Of a stretch of DNA of 64,000 bases, positions 1 through 12,000 are shown piece after piece. The DNA comes from Nepenthes gracilis. Lineage: Eukaryota; Streptophyta; Magnoliopsida; Caryophyllales; Nepenthaceae. The notes beneath the pieces are model-generated. The model did not search any database. It saw nothing but the letters and a program-made list of their open reading frames with translations, and was not told the DNA's origin. A program made the translations under genes and the position numbers. Location: assembly GCA_033239525.1 (NCBI GenBank), contig BSYO01000009.1, positions 19,055,299 through 19,119,298 of the forward strand, written 5' to 3'. How positions within the stretch are numbered: position 1 is the first letter of the stretch; each line of letters starts with the position of its first letter.

Positions 1-65
1 ACCATTCTTAATTAATCTTTTCTAAGTCGATATGTTTTCTCTTATTCCTTTATGACGAGTTCACA

Positions 66-97
<32 letters not shown>

Positions 98-256
98 TAG
101 GTTATTTTATGTCACAAATAAATTAATAAAAGATATATAAATTCTATATATTTCAATAATAAATAAAAAAATAATACTCATCAAACCAAACCCGTATAAT
201 GTTTTATATGTCATGCATATAATCAGGGAATACTTAGAGCAAGATGGGCAAAAATA
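1..256. other. AT-rich DNA left of the copia element
   Basis: No gene is visible. The stretch is very AT-rich. At about 69-100 there is a run of AAT triplets followed by TTA triplets, which makes a simple self-complementary microsatellite. Confidence 0.7.
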
Positions 257-629
257 TGTTAGATTAAAATTGATCTTTTATATTAAAAAATCTATTACAT
301 GAAAACTGAATACGAAAATAAAATTAATGATCAAAAATTAAAGTCCCGCTATTAAAATCAACAGCAATAGCTCAAATTTTAATAAAATCTCTATTTATTT
401 AAGTCTTCTAATTATTAATACTCTTTAATAATGGTATATATTTTAAATATTAGACTTAAAGACTCAAAATAAGCACCATACATATATAAATATTTTTTAT
501 CAAAATATCTAGGGTGGTTAACATGTAAGAAAAAGTGGGTGAGAGATTACCACAAAATAGGAAACTATGGGCCACTTCAATTGATTATTATTTATTATTA
601 TTTATTGCCAAAAAATTAAAAAATTAGCA
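257..629 (-). repeat. 3' LTR of the copia element
   Basis: About 370 bp, aligning over its length with 8050-8428. Shared landmarks are the segment around 520-585 (AAAGTGGGTGAGAGATTAC and GGGCCACTTCAATTGATTA) and the segment around 285-330. The low-coordinate end begins TG and the high-coordinate end finishes CA, as expected for an LTR read on the minus strand. Confidence 0.8.
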
Positions 630-1489
630 TTCTCGACTTGATCCATAGTTCCCTTAATCTAATAATCAAAATCCATCTTTTATCATTCTTAAGAAATAAA
701 TATATTAATTATGACGATAAGTCCTATATGAATTAATAATATCTTTCATATATTATAATATATTATATTTTTTAAGATACTATTAAAATATTATAACATT
801 ACTCAATAAATAAACATTATATTTATTCTATGTCTAATAGTTAATTTTTTTAAAATAATTAACTAATATGTATACAAATTTTTTTAAAAAAAATATTACA
901 AATAAATAAAAATTTTATTAGAAATATCATTATCTATACAATAAAAGTCACATAATAAAACTTAATTCTATTCTAATTATATGGTCCTTAAACCTCGATA
1001 GTAACATGTATTTTGTTAAATGATCAATGATCATCAACTCAATGTTAATGTGCTCAATAGCCCTTCTTTTCTTTAATGAGCTTATTTATGGCTACAAATT
1101 TAATGTCGATATATTTATTTTCAATGTTATTTTTATTCTTTTTAGCCAAAAAATAATAATTAAATTTTCATAATATTTCTTTAATGGCCTCAAGATAGAA
1201 TCCGCCACACTAAACTCAAATATAAAATTTCTTATTTATACACCATACTTTGTAATCTCAAAATAACAAATGAATTTAGCCTTTATAGAGAATGTAGTAA
1301 TTAGGACCTGCTTTACATTCATTCATGATACTGTTTTAACGGTAAATATAAATATATATCTAGATGTTAATTTACATTAATTAACACATTTAATAAAATT
1401 TAAATCAGGATAACCCAATACTTTAAGATTGTCAATCCGTCTATATATAAGCATGTAGAATTTTGTACCTTAAAAATATCTAATTACTT

Positions 1490-1970
1490 TCTTAGCAATT
1501 CTCCAATGATCTAAACTTGGATTATTTTGACATCTTCCTAATATTCCTGCCATAAAAGCGATATCAGGTATCATATATATTTGAGTATACATTAAACTTT
1601 CAACAATAGAAGTATACGAAATATTTTTTATTTGTTCTCATTTAAAATTATTTTTTGAATATTGGTTCCAATTGAACATATCACCATTCACAATAGGTGC
1701 TATACTTGATGAACAATTATTTATCTAAAATTATTCTGTAAAATTTTATTAATATAAGTCTTCTAATATAAATCTAAAATACATCACAATTTATTTCAAT
1801 AAATCTTACTCCCAATGACATAAGATATATCATCTATATTTTTTATTTTTAATTTATTAGAGAAAAATTATTTTATCTAATGCAGTAAACTCTTATCACT
1901 AGATGTAAGAAAAATATAATCCACACATAAAATAAAAAAATAAATCTTACGCTCATTGACTTATTGGTAT
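1490..1970 (-). pseudogene. Copia reverse transcriptase fragment (YVDD box to the RT C-terminus)
   Basis: Minus-strand translation, with frame changes, gives recognisable copia RT segments in the right order. Near 1925 is a DYIFLTSSDKSLLH-like stretch, the remains of the YVDD catalytic box and what follows it. Near 1820 is a DDISYVIGSKIY-like segment (family: YVIGIEI), and near 1720-1780 a KTYINKILQ-like segment. Near 1490-1660 lies a SLMYTQIYMIPDIAFMAG-like segment (family: SLMYAxxCTRPDIAFxxG). Multiple stops show it is dead. The N-terminal part of the RT is cut off by the nested LTR element, whose left end is at 1971. Confidence 0.8.
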
Positions 1971-3031
1971 TGATGGGTATGCCCATAATGGCCTGACCCA
2001 ATAAGAAAAATGACCCGGGTCCAGAAGGCCCATACGTGCACCTGTATGGTCAACACTAGCGTTGGCCATGTGAGAAGCCAGCCGGGCGGCCACACGCTCC
2101 CGTGAGACGGTCAACATCTCTGTTGATCGAAAGTACTGTAGCAAGCAGGCTAAAAAGGAAAAAAATCTTACATGGGCCAAGCCCAATTGAGCCCACACTT
2201 CCGTACACAACAAGCAATCGTCCCTTTTTCCTAATTTTACGCCTTCCCTGAAGCCAATCTGTACTAAAAAGAATATCAACAAATTCAACGCCCTTCTCAT
2301 GAGCAAGGCGCCAGATTTTCTCTTTCTGCCTACTGTAGACTTTAATGGTAATAAAACGTAGAAGAAAGATAAGTAATCTTGAGAACCGTTGCCCGCCAGA
2401 AAAGGAAGCAATCTCAACAGATTACACAAGTCAAGCCTTCCTACTCAGGGAAGATTGACCAACATGGTGCAGGAATCGTGCCTTCTCGGCCAAGGAAGGT
2501 TGTCCTGCCCTCCATCTATATAAGGCCACGGAGTCTCTACTTCAAGGCACGCCAACTTCTAAGCATACAAATGCTCACTTCTGAGCACGAAAACGCTAAC
2601 GTAATCCCACACTCAGCTTTCAAACTCCAGAGGCACCACTCTCTCTAACATCTGTCATAATATCTTGACAGTCCTTCAAGCTTCCACGCTTACAACACTC
2701 CGTCTCCCACTCGTTCCCTGTGAATGCAGAGCTGGAAAAACTGTGTTCATCCCAAGCCGCTAGAACGTCTTTTACATCTGAAAGCGAACATTCCTTGCCC
2801 TCTCATTCTCTCTTTTTCTCTCTCAACTCTCATTTCTATTTTCCTTTTTAAAAGTCAAAAGCCTATTACTGATTTAAGCGTCGTAATATTTTCGGTGGGA
2901 TGACATCCCGCCGACACTTGACCTCCTGTTTGTTGTAGTGCTGTGCAGGGTTCAGACTCGGCGGACAGAGCGAGATTTAGACAATCAAATCGATCCAAAT
3001 CTGTTCAAATCTCGAATCTATGGACACATCA
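1971..3031 (+). repeat. 5' LTR of the nested element
   Basis: 1061 bp from TGATG to CATCA. Positions 2227-3031 align with 3430-4236. A TATATAAG promoter-like box lies at about 2516-2524, with the matching place in the second copy near 3720 (AATATAAG). Confidence 0.85.
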
Positions 3032-3052
3032 TTGGCGCCATCTGTGGAAAGC
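3032..3052 (+). promoter_or_regulatory. Primer-site-like segment of the nested element
   Basis: TTGGCGCCATCTGTGGAAA follows directly on the LTR end CATCA. The same signature (TTGGTGCCGTCTGTGGGA) follows the LTR at 45226, and a decayed version lies on the minus strand at 37521-37543. This position immediately after a 5' LTR is that of the minus-strand primer binding site. Confidence 0.75.
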
Positions 3053-3429
3053 GCTTACGAAAAGCCTACCACACTTTTTCAGAAAACTCTCTCATCCTCG
3101 CCACTTAAACTAACTAGAATGGTGAATACAATAGCGCAAACTAGCGAAACTGCTAGAGACACGACATCTCCCGACTAGGACCACGCTGTTGGTGTCATAG
3201 TCAACGGGATGGTCAACAGGATGCCAGCACCTTTCTTTCAGTATCTAATGGAGCATATATAAAATACCAATAGAATACTCCAGATATTTTACTCCCAGCA
3301 TGAGCATTCACAGTTGGGGCTCTGCCCACGACAGCCCCATACCGGCATCCGAGAGAGGAGGTCAAAGGAAGAAAAAGCCAGCCAAAAAGCCCAGAAAGTT
3401 TGCCAACACTCAAATCCCTGAATCTTCAC

Positions 3430-4236
3430 GTGCTCCAATTTTGCGCCTTCCCTGAAGCCAATCTGTACTAAAAAGGATATCAACAGATTCAACGCCCTTC
3501 CCATGAGGAAAATGCTAGATTCTCTTTTTCTGCTTACTGTAAACTCTAACGGTAACAAAGCAAAGAAGGAAAGCAAGTAATCTTGACAACCATTGCCCAT
3601 CAGAAAAGAAAGCAATCGCAGTAGATTACACAAGTCAAGCCTTCCTGCTTAAGAAAGGTCATCCGACATGGTGCAAGAATTGTGCCTTCTTAGCCAAGGA
3701 AGGTCGCTCTACCCTCCATCAATATAAGTCCATGGAGTCTCCATTCCAGCACACGCCAACTTCTAAGTATATAAACGCTCACTTCTAAGCACGAAAATGC
3801 TAACTGTAATCCCACACTCAGCTTTCAGACTCAAGAGGCACCACTCTCTCTAACATCTATCATAATATCTCGACAGTCTTTCAAGCTTTCACGCTTACAC
3901 GGCTCCGTCTCCCACTCGTTCCCTGTGAACGCAGAGTTGGAAAAACTGTGCTCCTTACATGCCGTCAAAACGTTTCTTACGTTTGAAAGCGAATATTCCT
4001 TACCCTCTCATTCTCTCTTTTTCTCTCGCAACTCTCATTTTTATTTTTCTTCTTAAAAGTCAAAGGCCTATTATTGACTTGAACATCGGAGTATTTTTAA
4101 TGAGACAATATCTTGTCGACACTTGACTACCAATTTATTGTAGTGGTATGCAGGGTCCAAAGTCGGTGGATGGAGCTGGATCCAGATAATTAAGTCAACC
4201 CGAATCTATTCAAATCTCGAATCCAGAGACGCATCA
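3430..4236 (+). repeat. 3' LTR of the nested element, missing its first ~255 bp
   Basis: It aligns with 2227-3031 of the 5' LTR and ends at the same CATCA terminus. The part matching 1971-2226 is absent; instead 3053-3429 is unrelated internal sequence. This suggests an internal deletion that removed pol and the start of the 3' LTR. Confidence 0.8.
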
Positions 4237-5661
4237 GGTATATATATTGATCCAATATATTCTCTTCAAAATCAAATAAAAAGATAATATTATTAAATTT
4301 TAAATACCACTGATATGAGGTTTATTTTAATTTATATATAGACTTCTTAAATTTACATACCAATTACTTACTATTATTAAAGAAGAATCATTTTTATTAT
4401 TTTATATAAATATCTTTCTCTATATCACCATTTAGGAAAATAATTGTTACATTTATTTTTTATAATTTCATATCAAAATAGATAACTAATACTAAAGTAA
4501 TACCAAAATAATCTTTCTTAAATATAAAAAAAAAGTCTTTATGTAATCAATTTATTTCTTTTAAATAAATTATTTGATAACAAGTTTTACTTTATATCTT
4601 TTAATATTATCTAATAAATCTTTCTTTATCTTAAATACTTATTTACTCCCTATGACTTTTATTCATTCAGACAACTCAATAAGATCTCAAATTTTATTAT
4701 ATTTTATAAAATCTAATTCTTTTTTCATAGTTTTGTATCATAAATCTTATTCATTACACCTTATAACTTGTAAAAATATTTTATGACCATTTTTTTCATA
4801 TATTATAATCTGCATCTTATAAATATACTATATAATCATTAAAAATTATTAATTTTATTATTTAAATAGATCTTCTTAATATTTTATCAATATTTTTAAT
4901 AGAAGTATATTATTTAACTATTTCAGAAAAATTTCAAACATCATGATTTATGAAAATGATATTAGTAGTTTGTGAAATCATATCAATTAGTTATTCAATA
5001 CCAATTTGAATTTAAAGGATGTTATGTACAGTAATCAATTTATCAATTAAAATAGAAGGTTAGAAATCTGCTTGATTATTATCAAAAAAAAAAAACTATA
5101 TTTCTAAATTGATTGCACCCACTCATTAAATCATCTTCAAAAAAATTTATATTTCTTAACTCACAATTTTTGTGTCATAAAATTGATAGTTAAATTTGTA
5201 TTCATTAGACCATTTAATATATTTAATAAAATACCTACTTATAATCCTTGGATTCAGCTAATTTTCTTGTGGATTATAAACTCTTACTTCATAGGAACAT
5301 CTCTAAATGCGTATATGTTATTAACTCAGTTTTTGACCTTTTTATAACTCAAAAAAGAAGTTTTTAAAATAATTTTTATTCAAATAGTGTTTAATATATT
5401 CACTAATATTTTAAAAAACTTCAATCCACAATAATTCTAGAAGATTGGAGCGGCCAATCATACTTCGCATTATATCTAATAATGTTCTTTTTTTTTTACT
5501 ACATCAATTTAGTCCAAAGAATTAGACAAAGTGTACTGAGTAATTATCCCATACTCTTAAAAAAATTTTTTCAATGGACCTTATATTTATTCATTTTTAA
5601 TATATTTACTATAATATTCATTACCTCTATCTAATCTCATGATTTTAATTTATTTTTTATA

Positions 5662-5988
5662 TTATTTATCTACTTTAATTTTAAATATTTTAAAAGTATC
5701 TAATATTTTGATCTTATTATAAATGAAATAAATATACATATATCGTGAATAATTATTAATAAAGATGATAAAATATTTTAAACCATTTGAGTTAATATTT
5801 TGACTATAAATATCCGTATATATGATTTTTAATATATTTGAACTCCTCTTGATATCTTTCTTTGTCTTATTGGTATATTTTTCTTTTATACAATCTATAC
5901 AAGTCTTTAAATTAGTAAAATTTAGAGTACTAAATAATTTACTATTTATTAATCTTTTAATTCTTTTCATGAAGAAATATCCTAACAT
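5662..5988 (-). pseudogene. Copia integrase N-terminal fragment
   Basis: An open stretch of 108 codons on the minus strand matches the junction of the gag-pre-integrase zinc-binding region and the integrase core of Ty1/copia polyproteins. Readable landmarks are LGYFFMKRIKRLI (family: LGHxSxxRIxxLV), the cysteine pair in CIDCIKEKYTNK (family: CxxCxxGK), IYTDI (family: xHTDxxGP, first catalytic Asp), and NGLKYFIIFINNYSRYMYIYF (family: G.xYFxTFIDDxSRxxxVYxxK; 21 residues in all at about codons 68-88, quoted here in part as YFIIFINNYSRYMY). It is AT-drifted and lacks the rest of the integrase. Confidence 0.85.
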
Positions 5989-8034
5989 TTGATATCACAA
6001 TATAGAAAAATATATATTTACAACATATCACTTAATATCAGCGTTAATATTTATAATATTATAAAAATTATTATTTTATAAGTTTATACAATAAAGGCTA
6101 TCAAATAATATACTATTCTTAACAACATCAGACTTATAAAATAAGGTAAAATATAAGTCAAAAAATGTAATAAAATATTTAAAAAATATAAGTTTTAAAA
6201 CTGATATCAAATTTTTAAAGAAAAATTAAAAAAAATGACCTTTTTTTAATTTAAAATAAAGGCACAACTTAAAATCGAGTTGTATGTCCTAATTACCTCT
6301 ACATGAGAACGTATTTTGTTTCAAGAAAACATACTTTTTTCACTTTTTACTAATTTTCTTAGCTCTTACAAATCTTGTAAGAAATTTATAATGTGGGTTG
6401 TATAATCAAAATTAATTTATCATGTGTCATAAAAAATATTGACCATATTAAATTTATAACAAATAAATAAGAATGAATTATCTTTCTTCTTAAGTCAATT
6501 CTAAAATTTAATACAACCCTTTTTCATGTATTCCTTCTTTTTAGAGAAAAATATTTCGATTCCTTCTTAATATCAAATTAAATAGGTATTTTACCTTTTT
6601 TTCTTTTGATTAGATTGAGCCTTATTTTTTCTCTTATTCTACCATAAATACTATTTTGTCTAATTTCATCACAAGTCTTCCCTCATCTTAAACACACATA
6701 GCCATAAGTTTATTTATTAACCATTTATTCTTATCCATATATATGTTAGAAGAGATTTTAAAGATGCTATATTGTGATAAAAGTGTGTTTAGAATATAGT
6801 GTATAAGAAAAGATTTAGACATATTTACTTCATGATTCTTTACTCGAGCCACTATATCTCTCATCTACAAGATGTACTCATACATATACCTCTAACATTA
6901 GTGAGTATCAAAGAAGAAATTTTCATAGTTAGAATATTGGTTAGTATTTTATCTAAAATTTTAAATTATTCATTTATAACCTTTAGTAGATTCCACATAT
7001 TATTTTATTGATCGATAGAATTACGAATATTAGTAAAAATTTTTAGTTTTAATTAATATCAAATTAAAGCAATTAAATCACTATTATTATTTATAAAGAG
7101 TAATAAATTAAAGTGTTGATTTCGGTAAGAACAGGTGGTTTATTTTTTTGTATAACATAATCAATGTCCATTCATCCTAAATGAAGAAGAATTCTCTCCA
7201 TCTAAATTTTATAATTATCACCTTTTAATTTAAAAGTATCACATCCAATATCAAAAATATTTATAAATTGTATAACCGTACAAATAAAATTATATATTTA
7301 ACATACAATAAATAAGAGTAATAAATGCATTACATATTTTACTAATGTAAAATATATATCATTAATTAAATGACATAAAAATTTTCTATGTGTCAAATTT
7401 TTAATTCAAATAAATTTATGTTAAGTTTTTATGATAAAACTATTAAATTATATTTTATTTCTTAATCATTGTGAATAAATTAAAAGAAATAATCTGATAT
7501 TTTATCATTTTTAATTAATCTAATATAATAAAAATTTTTGTAAGATAAATTATATTATATTAAATATGATTAATCGTAATTAATATCTTTATATCATTTT
7601 TTATCATAATATATAATTTAATTAATTTAGAATGCTGTGACTAATCTCTAATTAATTAATTATATTGAACACTAGATATTATATATATCTATAATAATAT
7701 TTGTAAATATGATAAAATAAATGGCCCAAGTGTGCAGGGGCAATTTTTTTTAAATGTTACTATAGTAACGAATAAAATAATATCGTTTGTTCGTCTTTGA
7801 CCTCTAGCTGGATCTGTTTTAACCCGTTTAACTCTATTTTAAAACTTGATAAAAATTATGTTATTTTCGCATCAAGATTGATGTAAAAATTACAAAATTG
7901 TTAAAAATTTAATTTTTTAATGATTTTTAATATTAGTTTTCATCAAAACTTTACAAAAATTCAAACTTTAAAAGTTCCGTAAAAATAGGGTAAGTGAAAA
8001 AAAAGGTAGAATTGTTCGAGGCTAGAATTTTAAT

Positions 8035-8047
8035 GTCTCTAATACCA
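8035..8047 (-). promoter_or_regulatory. Initiator-tRNA-type primer binding site of the copia element
   Basis: On the minus strand this reads TGGTATTAGAGAC, two or three changes from the common plant copia primer site TGGTATCAGAGCC, complementary to tRNA-iMet. It lies three bases from the LTR end at 8050, which fixes the orientation of the whole element as minus. Confidence 0.8.
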
Positions 8048-8049
8048 AA

Positions 8050-8428
8050 TATTCGATTAAAATCGATATCTCATATTAAAAAATCTATCACATGAAAATT
8101 GAATGCGGAAATAAAATTAATAATCGAAAACTAACTTTCCGCCATTGAAATTAACTGTAATAATTTGAATTTCTATAAAAGTTTTACTTGTTTAAATTTT
8201 TTAAGTCTTAATACTTTTTAATAATGATGTATATTTTGAGTATTAGATATAAGGACCCAAACCAAGTACTACACATATATAAGAATTTTCTATCAATATG
8301 TCTAGGATGGTTACCATACCAGAGAAAGTGGGTGAGAGATTACCCCAAAATAGAAAAAATATGGGCCACTTCAATTGATTATTATTTTTATATTTTATTT
8401 TTTTTCTAAAAAAATAATAAAATAAACT
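8050..8428 (-). repeat. 5' LTR of the copia element
   Basis: About 379 bp, paired with 257-629. The best preserved blocks are 8079-8135 and 8293-8385. The outer end near 8428 is approximate because it lies in an A/T-rich run. Confidence 0.78.
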
Positions 8429-9679
8429 TAATTAATATTCGATGTTTAATTGTTTGCATTAATTTTGATGAAATTAACTATGCTTGAAGTGTTCAATCAT
8501 CCACATAAAAAAAAAGAAAGGGTTACACTAGCTTTTATTGTTTAAGTCCCAAAAAACTTCTATGTAAATGGGATTTATTTTGGGGGAATATCTCAAACAT
8601 ATTCAATCATTAATTCATTTTATACGATTTAATTTTTAAAAGGATGCTTAAAAGGAAAAAAAATGTTATATTTTTATTCAATCAATATGAAACAATTTCC
8701 TACAAGAGTTAATCATTCAATTATATTGAAAGCATTAATATGAACATCGATAGACATTACTATTATAAATATCCAATATCAAATTTATTTTTATTTGAGA
8801 TATTATTTGTATTAAAATAAGATAAGGGATGTATGTGATTATTAGCATCGCCGCACAGGATTTTGATTTTAAAGGCATCTTGAATAAAAAATAAAACATT
8901 TATAAATTTAGGTATGAAATTATCTCTTCCACTAAGCGTTGTTGGGCTGTCCATCCCACAACAATGCCCTTCATGTACTTACCCAAAAAAATAAAATGCC
9001 TGTCATGTAGTAAACAATTAGCGAGATGATTTTAGTGTTGGCCTTTCTCCTAGAAAAACAGCTTAGAAAGATAAATATAATATTAACATCACATCATATA
9101 AAAATATTTTTAAAATATTTAAAATATATCGTTAAAATATTTGAAAAAATAACCATACTTGTAGTTGCCGGAGATTATCCGTCACCCCTGGCGTTGTTTT
9201 CAAAGGAGGGAAAGTGATGGAGAAGAAGTCGACTACTTAACTGCTCAGAAAGCAAATTTCAGATTGGTACACTCAGAACCAATAGACAGAGTTGGTAAGA
9301 TCTTTAAGCGATTAATTATATTTTGTCAACCTTAGTTTTTTTTAATAAAGAAATAAAAATTATTATTTGTTTTAGACGAAGAGTAACATCATTATTGTCC
9401 AGATTGTCCCTCTAAAAATATTATTATTTGTTTTCTTTCGGGTAAATTAAGTAGTAACAATAAGTGCAAGTCTAACTATCTGATTGTTTTCCTTCTAGTT
9501 ATTTTATTTAATCACCGCCTAATTAATAGTTTTATTCTAAATCCCATATGGCTATGAACATCCAATTCTATTTTAAGTAGAATCATAGGTATATTTAAAA
9601 AATAAATAGTTAATAGATTCAGTTATATTTTTATAGAAAACACATAACAAGAAATATGAAAAAAAAACTCAATATGTTT
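8429..9679. other. AT-rich intergenic DNA
   Basis: I see no gene, RNA or bounded element. Short open frames here have no recognisable domains or sensible codon use. Confidence 0.6.
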
Positions 9680-10031
9680 ATAGAAGCATGAGCAGGTTGG
9701 TAATTAGGCCCCGAACAAGGAGGGTGCAATTGACTTTCAAAAGACCAAGACAGAAGATTCTGCAATGCCCAAATAATAGAGTATTGGGAGTCCGAGTTAG
9801 AATTATAACCAAGCCATGCAGTAGTAAAAAATTCTTATAGCCACACCGACGCATGTAAGTTATCCCCAATTATTACCATAAATGATAAGTCAACTCTGGC
9901 ATCCTTAGAAAGTCAGAAACCGAAAACAATACAATGGAAAAAAGAAATTATAAGGGTGTCCAGAGGATACTACCAATCCATCAAGAGAAATGTGTTCTTC
10001 TCATTGCTAACGAAGTGAGAGACGAACAATA

Positions 10032-10250
10032 TTAATTCATGTCGTAAATAGATGCTCTTATGGGAGCTCTAATGTAGAAATTGTGGAACCAATTCACCCA
10101 AACAGAATTATTTGTACTATTAATGAGCCTTCTTAGTTGTTTGTTTATGAGAGTTTTATTCCAAAGTATAAATATTCTTAATATCAACACCTCTTGATCT
10201 CTAGGCCTGCACCTAACATCCCACGCTACTTTTGTCACGTTCCTAGTCAA
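10032..10250 (-). pseudogene. LINE reverse transcriptase C-terminal region
   Basis: A 72-codon open stretch carries KVAWDVRCRPRDQEV, the WNKTLINKQLRRLI helix and SVWVNWFHNFYI. These match the conserved block that follows the RT domain in plant L1-like elements (family: CRPKxxGGLG, WNxALLxKHLW, SLWVxWxxxxYL). The GGLG part has decayed. Confidence 0.85.
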
Positions 10251-10739
10251 AAATCTTAAACATCACCAAAATCGGGCTCTGATTTAATATGTGCTAAATC
10301 CTAAAACCCAAATTCATTTTCATTATATTAGACTTTTATTTAATTTCATAAATAAGTATTAAATCAACTAAACATTAGGATCAAATTTATAACAAATATA
10401 GTAAACGGTTTGATAATATATAATATCCAAACACATGATTTAAAAACTACATCCAAAAATAATTTTGAAGACTAATCAACTATTTAAATTATGTCATACT
10501 TAAGAAAAAGTACCTTAAATAGGAATTAGAGTATTCATCAATTAATTTTAATATGGTACTAAAAGTAAACAATTAGAGTAAGGATATCCTCCACCATGCC
10601 TTGGTCACTAAAGCAAATTAAGCATTCACTTTTCTCTATATTAAGGATGAGACTAAAAAGAGTAGTAAAGTCAAAAAGATAATGAAATAATTTAAATACT
10701 AAAATTGATAAGTTTCACAGAATAACATGAAGTCATCCA

Positions 10740-10915
10740 TAAAAAATTAAATAATCGCCGTGGTGCTGATCTATTCAAGGCTATGATCGAATTGAAAAAA
10801 TTTAATGATCGTAGAGGAAACAATAGGCCCAACAATATCTCACGATGATTTAAAAATAGCAACTGACAAATCATTCGGCCCTGAGGCTTTGTCATCGCCA
10901 AAGCCAAACAAAACT
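10740..10915 (-). pseudogene. LINE reverse transcriptase N-terminal motif fragment
   Basis: In one minus-strand frame this reads FGDDKASGPNDLSVAIFKSS, then a stop, then DIVGPIVSSTIIKFF. It corresponds to RT motif 0 of plant LINEs (DKAPGPDGFxxxFFKxxWxIVGxDV). At least one in-frame stop confirms decay. Confidence 0.85.
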
Positions 10916-11379
10916 ATATGAATATCTGTCACTCAAAGGTTAGCTCATATGAAAGCTAGAAGATGAAGAGGCACCAAATTCTGAATGAAAGATCACGAGT
11001 CCTCTAATTGGACACGTCTATTAGGTGCTTGATGCCTTGACAGGTTAGTAAAATAATATAGGCCAATTGTATGAACCTCCTCCATTGAGCTCGTGGAAGA
11101 CACATCTTCCTTAGTCAAGGAATTAATGCACTTGATATTTTGCTTCTCTTTAATGGATTAAAGAAGTAATGGGTACATAGATCGCCCTATTTAAGCTCCT
11201 TAATCTTAGCCCTTTGCTTCAAGAAATCCGTCTCCATTTGGATAGCATTGACGTATTAAACTCAGATGAAATTCTTTTCCGAAATAGTAGAACACCAAAA
11301 TGGATAATGCTAAACGGCCAACCAGGCCAACTTAAGTCTATGGCCGAAACAACACAACTAATATCACCCATATAGTTAT

Positions 11380-11990
11380 TAATCTCTTTCATTGCCATTT
11401 GAAGACATTTGGTTTAAACACAACCTGAAATCGCATCTAGATCTCTTAGCTTCACCTATAATTTCAGAAAATTTAGGGTGTTTTATGAGATAGTTAATGA
11501 ATTTAAAGGTTTTTTTTTTTCTTAACAGTTTGTTTAATAGAAATAAACACACATGGTGAGTGATTAAAAATGTTGGGGAGTTCAAATATGGCCCTTTAGG
11601 ACCACCGAGCCCCAAGCCAAGCCTTATTAACAAGAATTTTATCAAATATTTTATAAATAAAATTAGAGTTATCCTAACAGTTATACCAGGTGAACTTGTA
11701 CTCTTTAAAAGCAAGATTTTGGAGCTTGCTTCCTACCAAATAGCTCACAAACTCCTCCATTTTTTATTCAATAATATTACCTTCAAGAATATTAGACTCA
11801 CATAAACCAACATTAAAATCACCCAAAATAATCTATAGGATGGTGTCCAAAAAGTGAGCTTTAGTACAACAAGTCCCAAGGGGTCCCCCTCAGCCAAAAT
11901 CAAAATGAAGGCCACATGCAAAAGAACAGTTCATACCAGATCCACGATAGATGCCAATAATAAGGAAAGCAGCCTTCGAATTATATTTTA
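11380..11990 (-). pseudogene. LINE endonuclease fragment and linker
   Basis: The segment holds the GDFN motif (11812-11823), the FTWYN and LVNKAWL motifs, SPCVFIS (family: HxPLxL), and the FKFINYLIKHPKF linker. Two frames are needed to read it, so it is a frameshifted relic. Confidence 0.82.
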
Positions 11991-12000
11991 CATGTAGTTT

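Larger units (their letters stand above)
1971..4236 (+). mobile_element. Short nested gypsy-like LTR element with target duplication GGTAT
   Basis: The element is flanked by the identical 5-bp direct repeats GGTAT at 1966-1970 and 4237-4241. It starts TGATG and ends CATCA, a perfect 5-bp terminal inverted repeat. It contains a 5' LTR (1971-3031), a primer-site-like segment right after it, about 400 bp of internal sequence, and a second LTR copy lacking its first part (about 3430-4236). At only 2.27 kb it is non-autonomous. The internal part opens with a short frame near 3119 that meets a stop after about 19 codons, perhaps a gag remnant. Base composition is clearly less AT-rich than the host copia element. 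Confidence 0.88.
257..8428 (-). mobile_element. Degenerate Ty1/copia retrotransposon, minus strand, with a nested insertion
   Basis: Two similar LTRs (257-629 and 8050-8428) bound the element. Reading the minus strand, the order is 5' LTR, initiator-tRNA-type primer site (8035-8047), a decayed gag region, an integrase fragment (5662-5988), then reverse transcriptase (ending near 1490), then the 3' LTR. The order integrase before reverse transcriptase is the Ty1/copia order. All reading frames are broken by stops and frameshifts and the sequence has drifted to high AT, so it cannot be autonomous. I could not find a clean target-site duplication at the outer ends, which fits its age. A younger LTR element sits at 1971-4236. 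Confidence 0.85.
9680..12000 (-). mobile_element. LINE (L1-like non-LTR retrotransposon) remnant, minus strand
   Basis: Minus-strand translation gives endonuclease then reverse transcriptase in LINE order. At 11812-11823 the GDFN motif of the apurinic endonuclease is intact within ILGDFNVGL; downstream are FTWYN and DKILVNKAWL, the family's substrate-loop and C-terminal motifs. At 11379-11560 is KTFKFINYLIKHPKFSEII, the linker often read as FxFxNxWxxHPxF. At about 10860-10910 the RT opens with DDKASGPNDLS (family: DKAPGPDGFS). At 10032-10250 is AWDVRCRPRDQEV followed by a WNKTLINKQLRRLI-like helix (family: AWxxVCRPKxxGGLGxRxxxxWNxALLxKxxWR). Stops and frameshifts break every segment. The ends and any poly-A tail were not resolved. 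Confidence 0.9.

Noticed and set aside
1953..2648. Frames of 158 and 89 codons in the nested element's 5' LTR, with a related 114-codon frame at 3289-3633
   Set aside because: They lie in LTR sequence and recur only because the LTR is duplicated; there is no recognisable domain.
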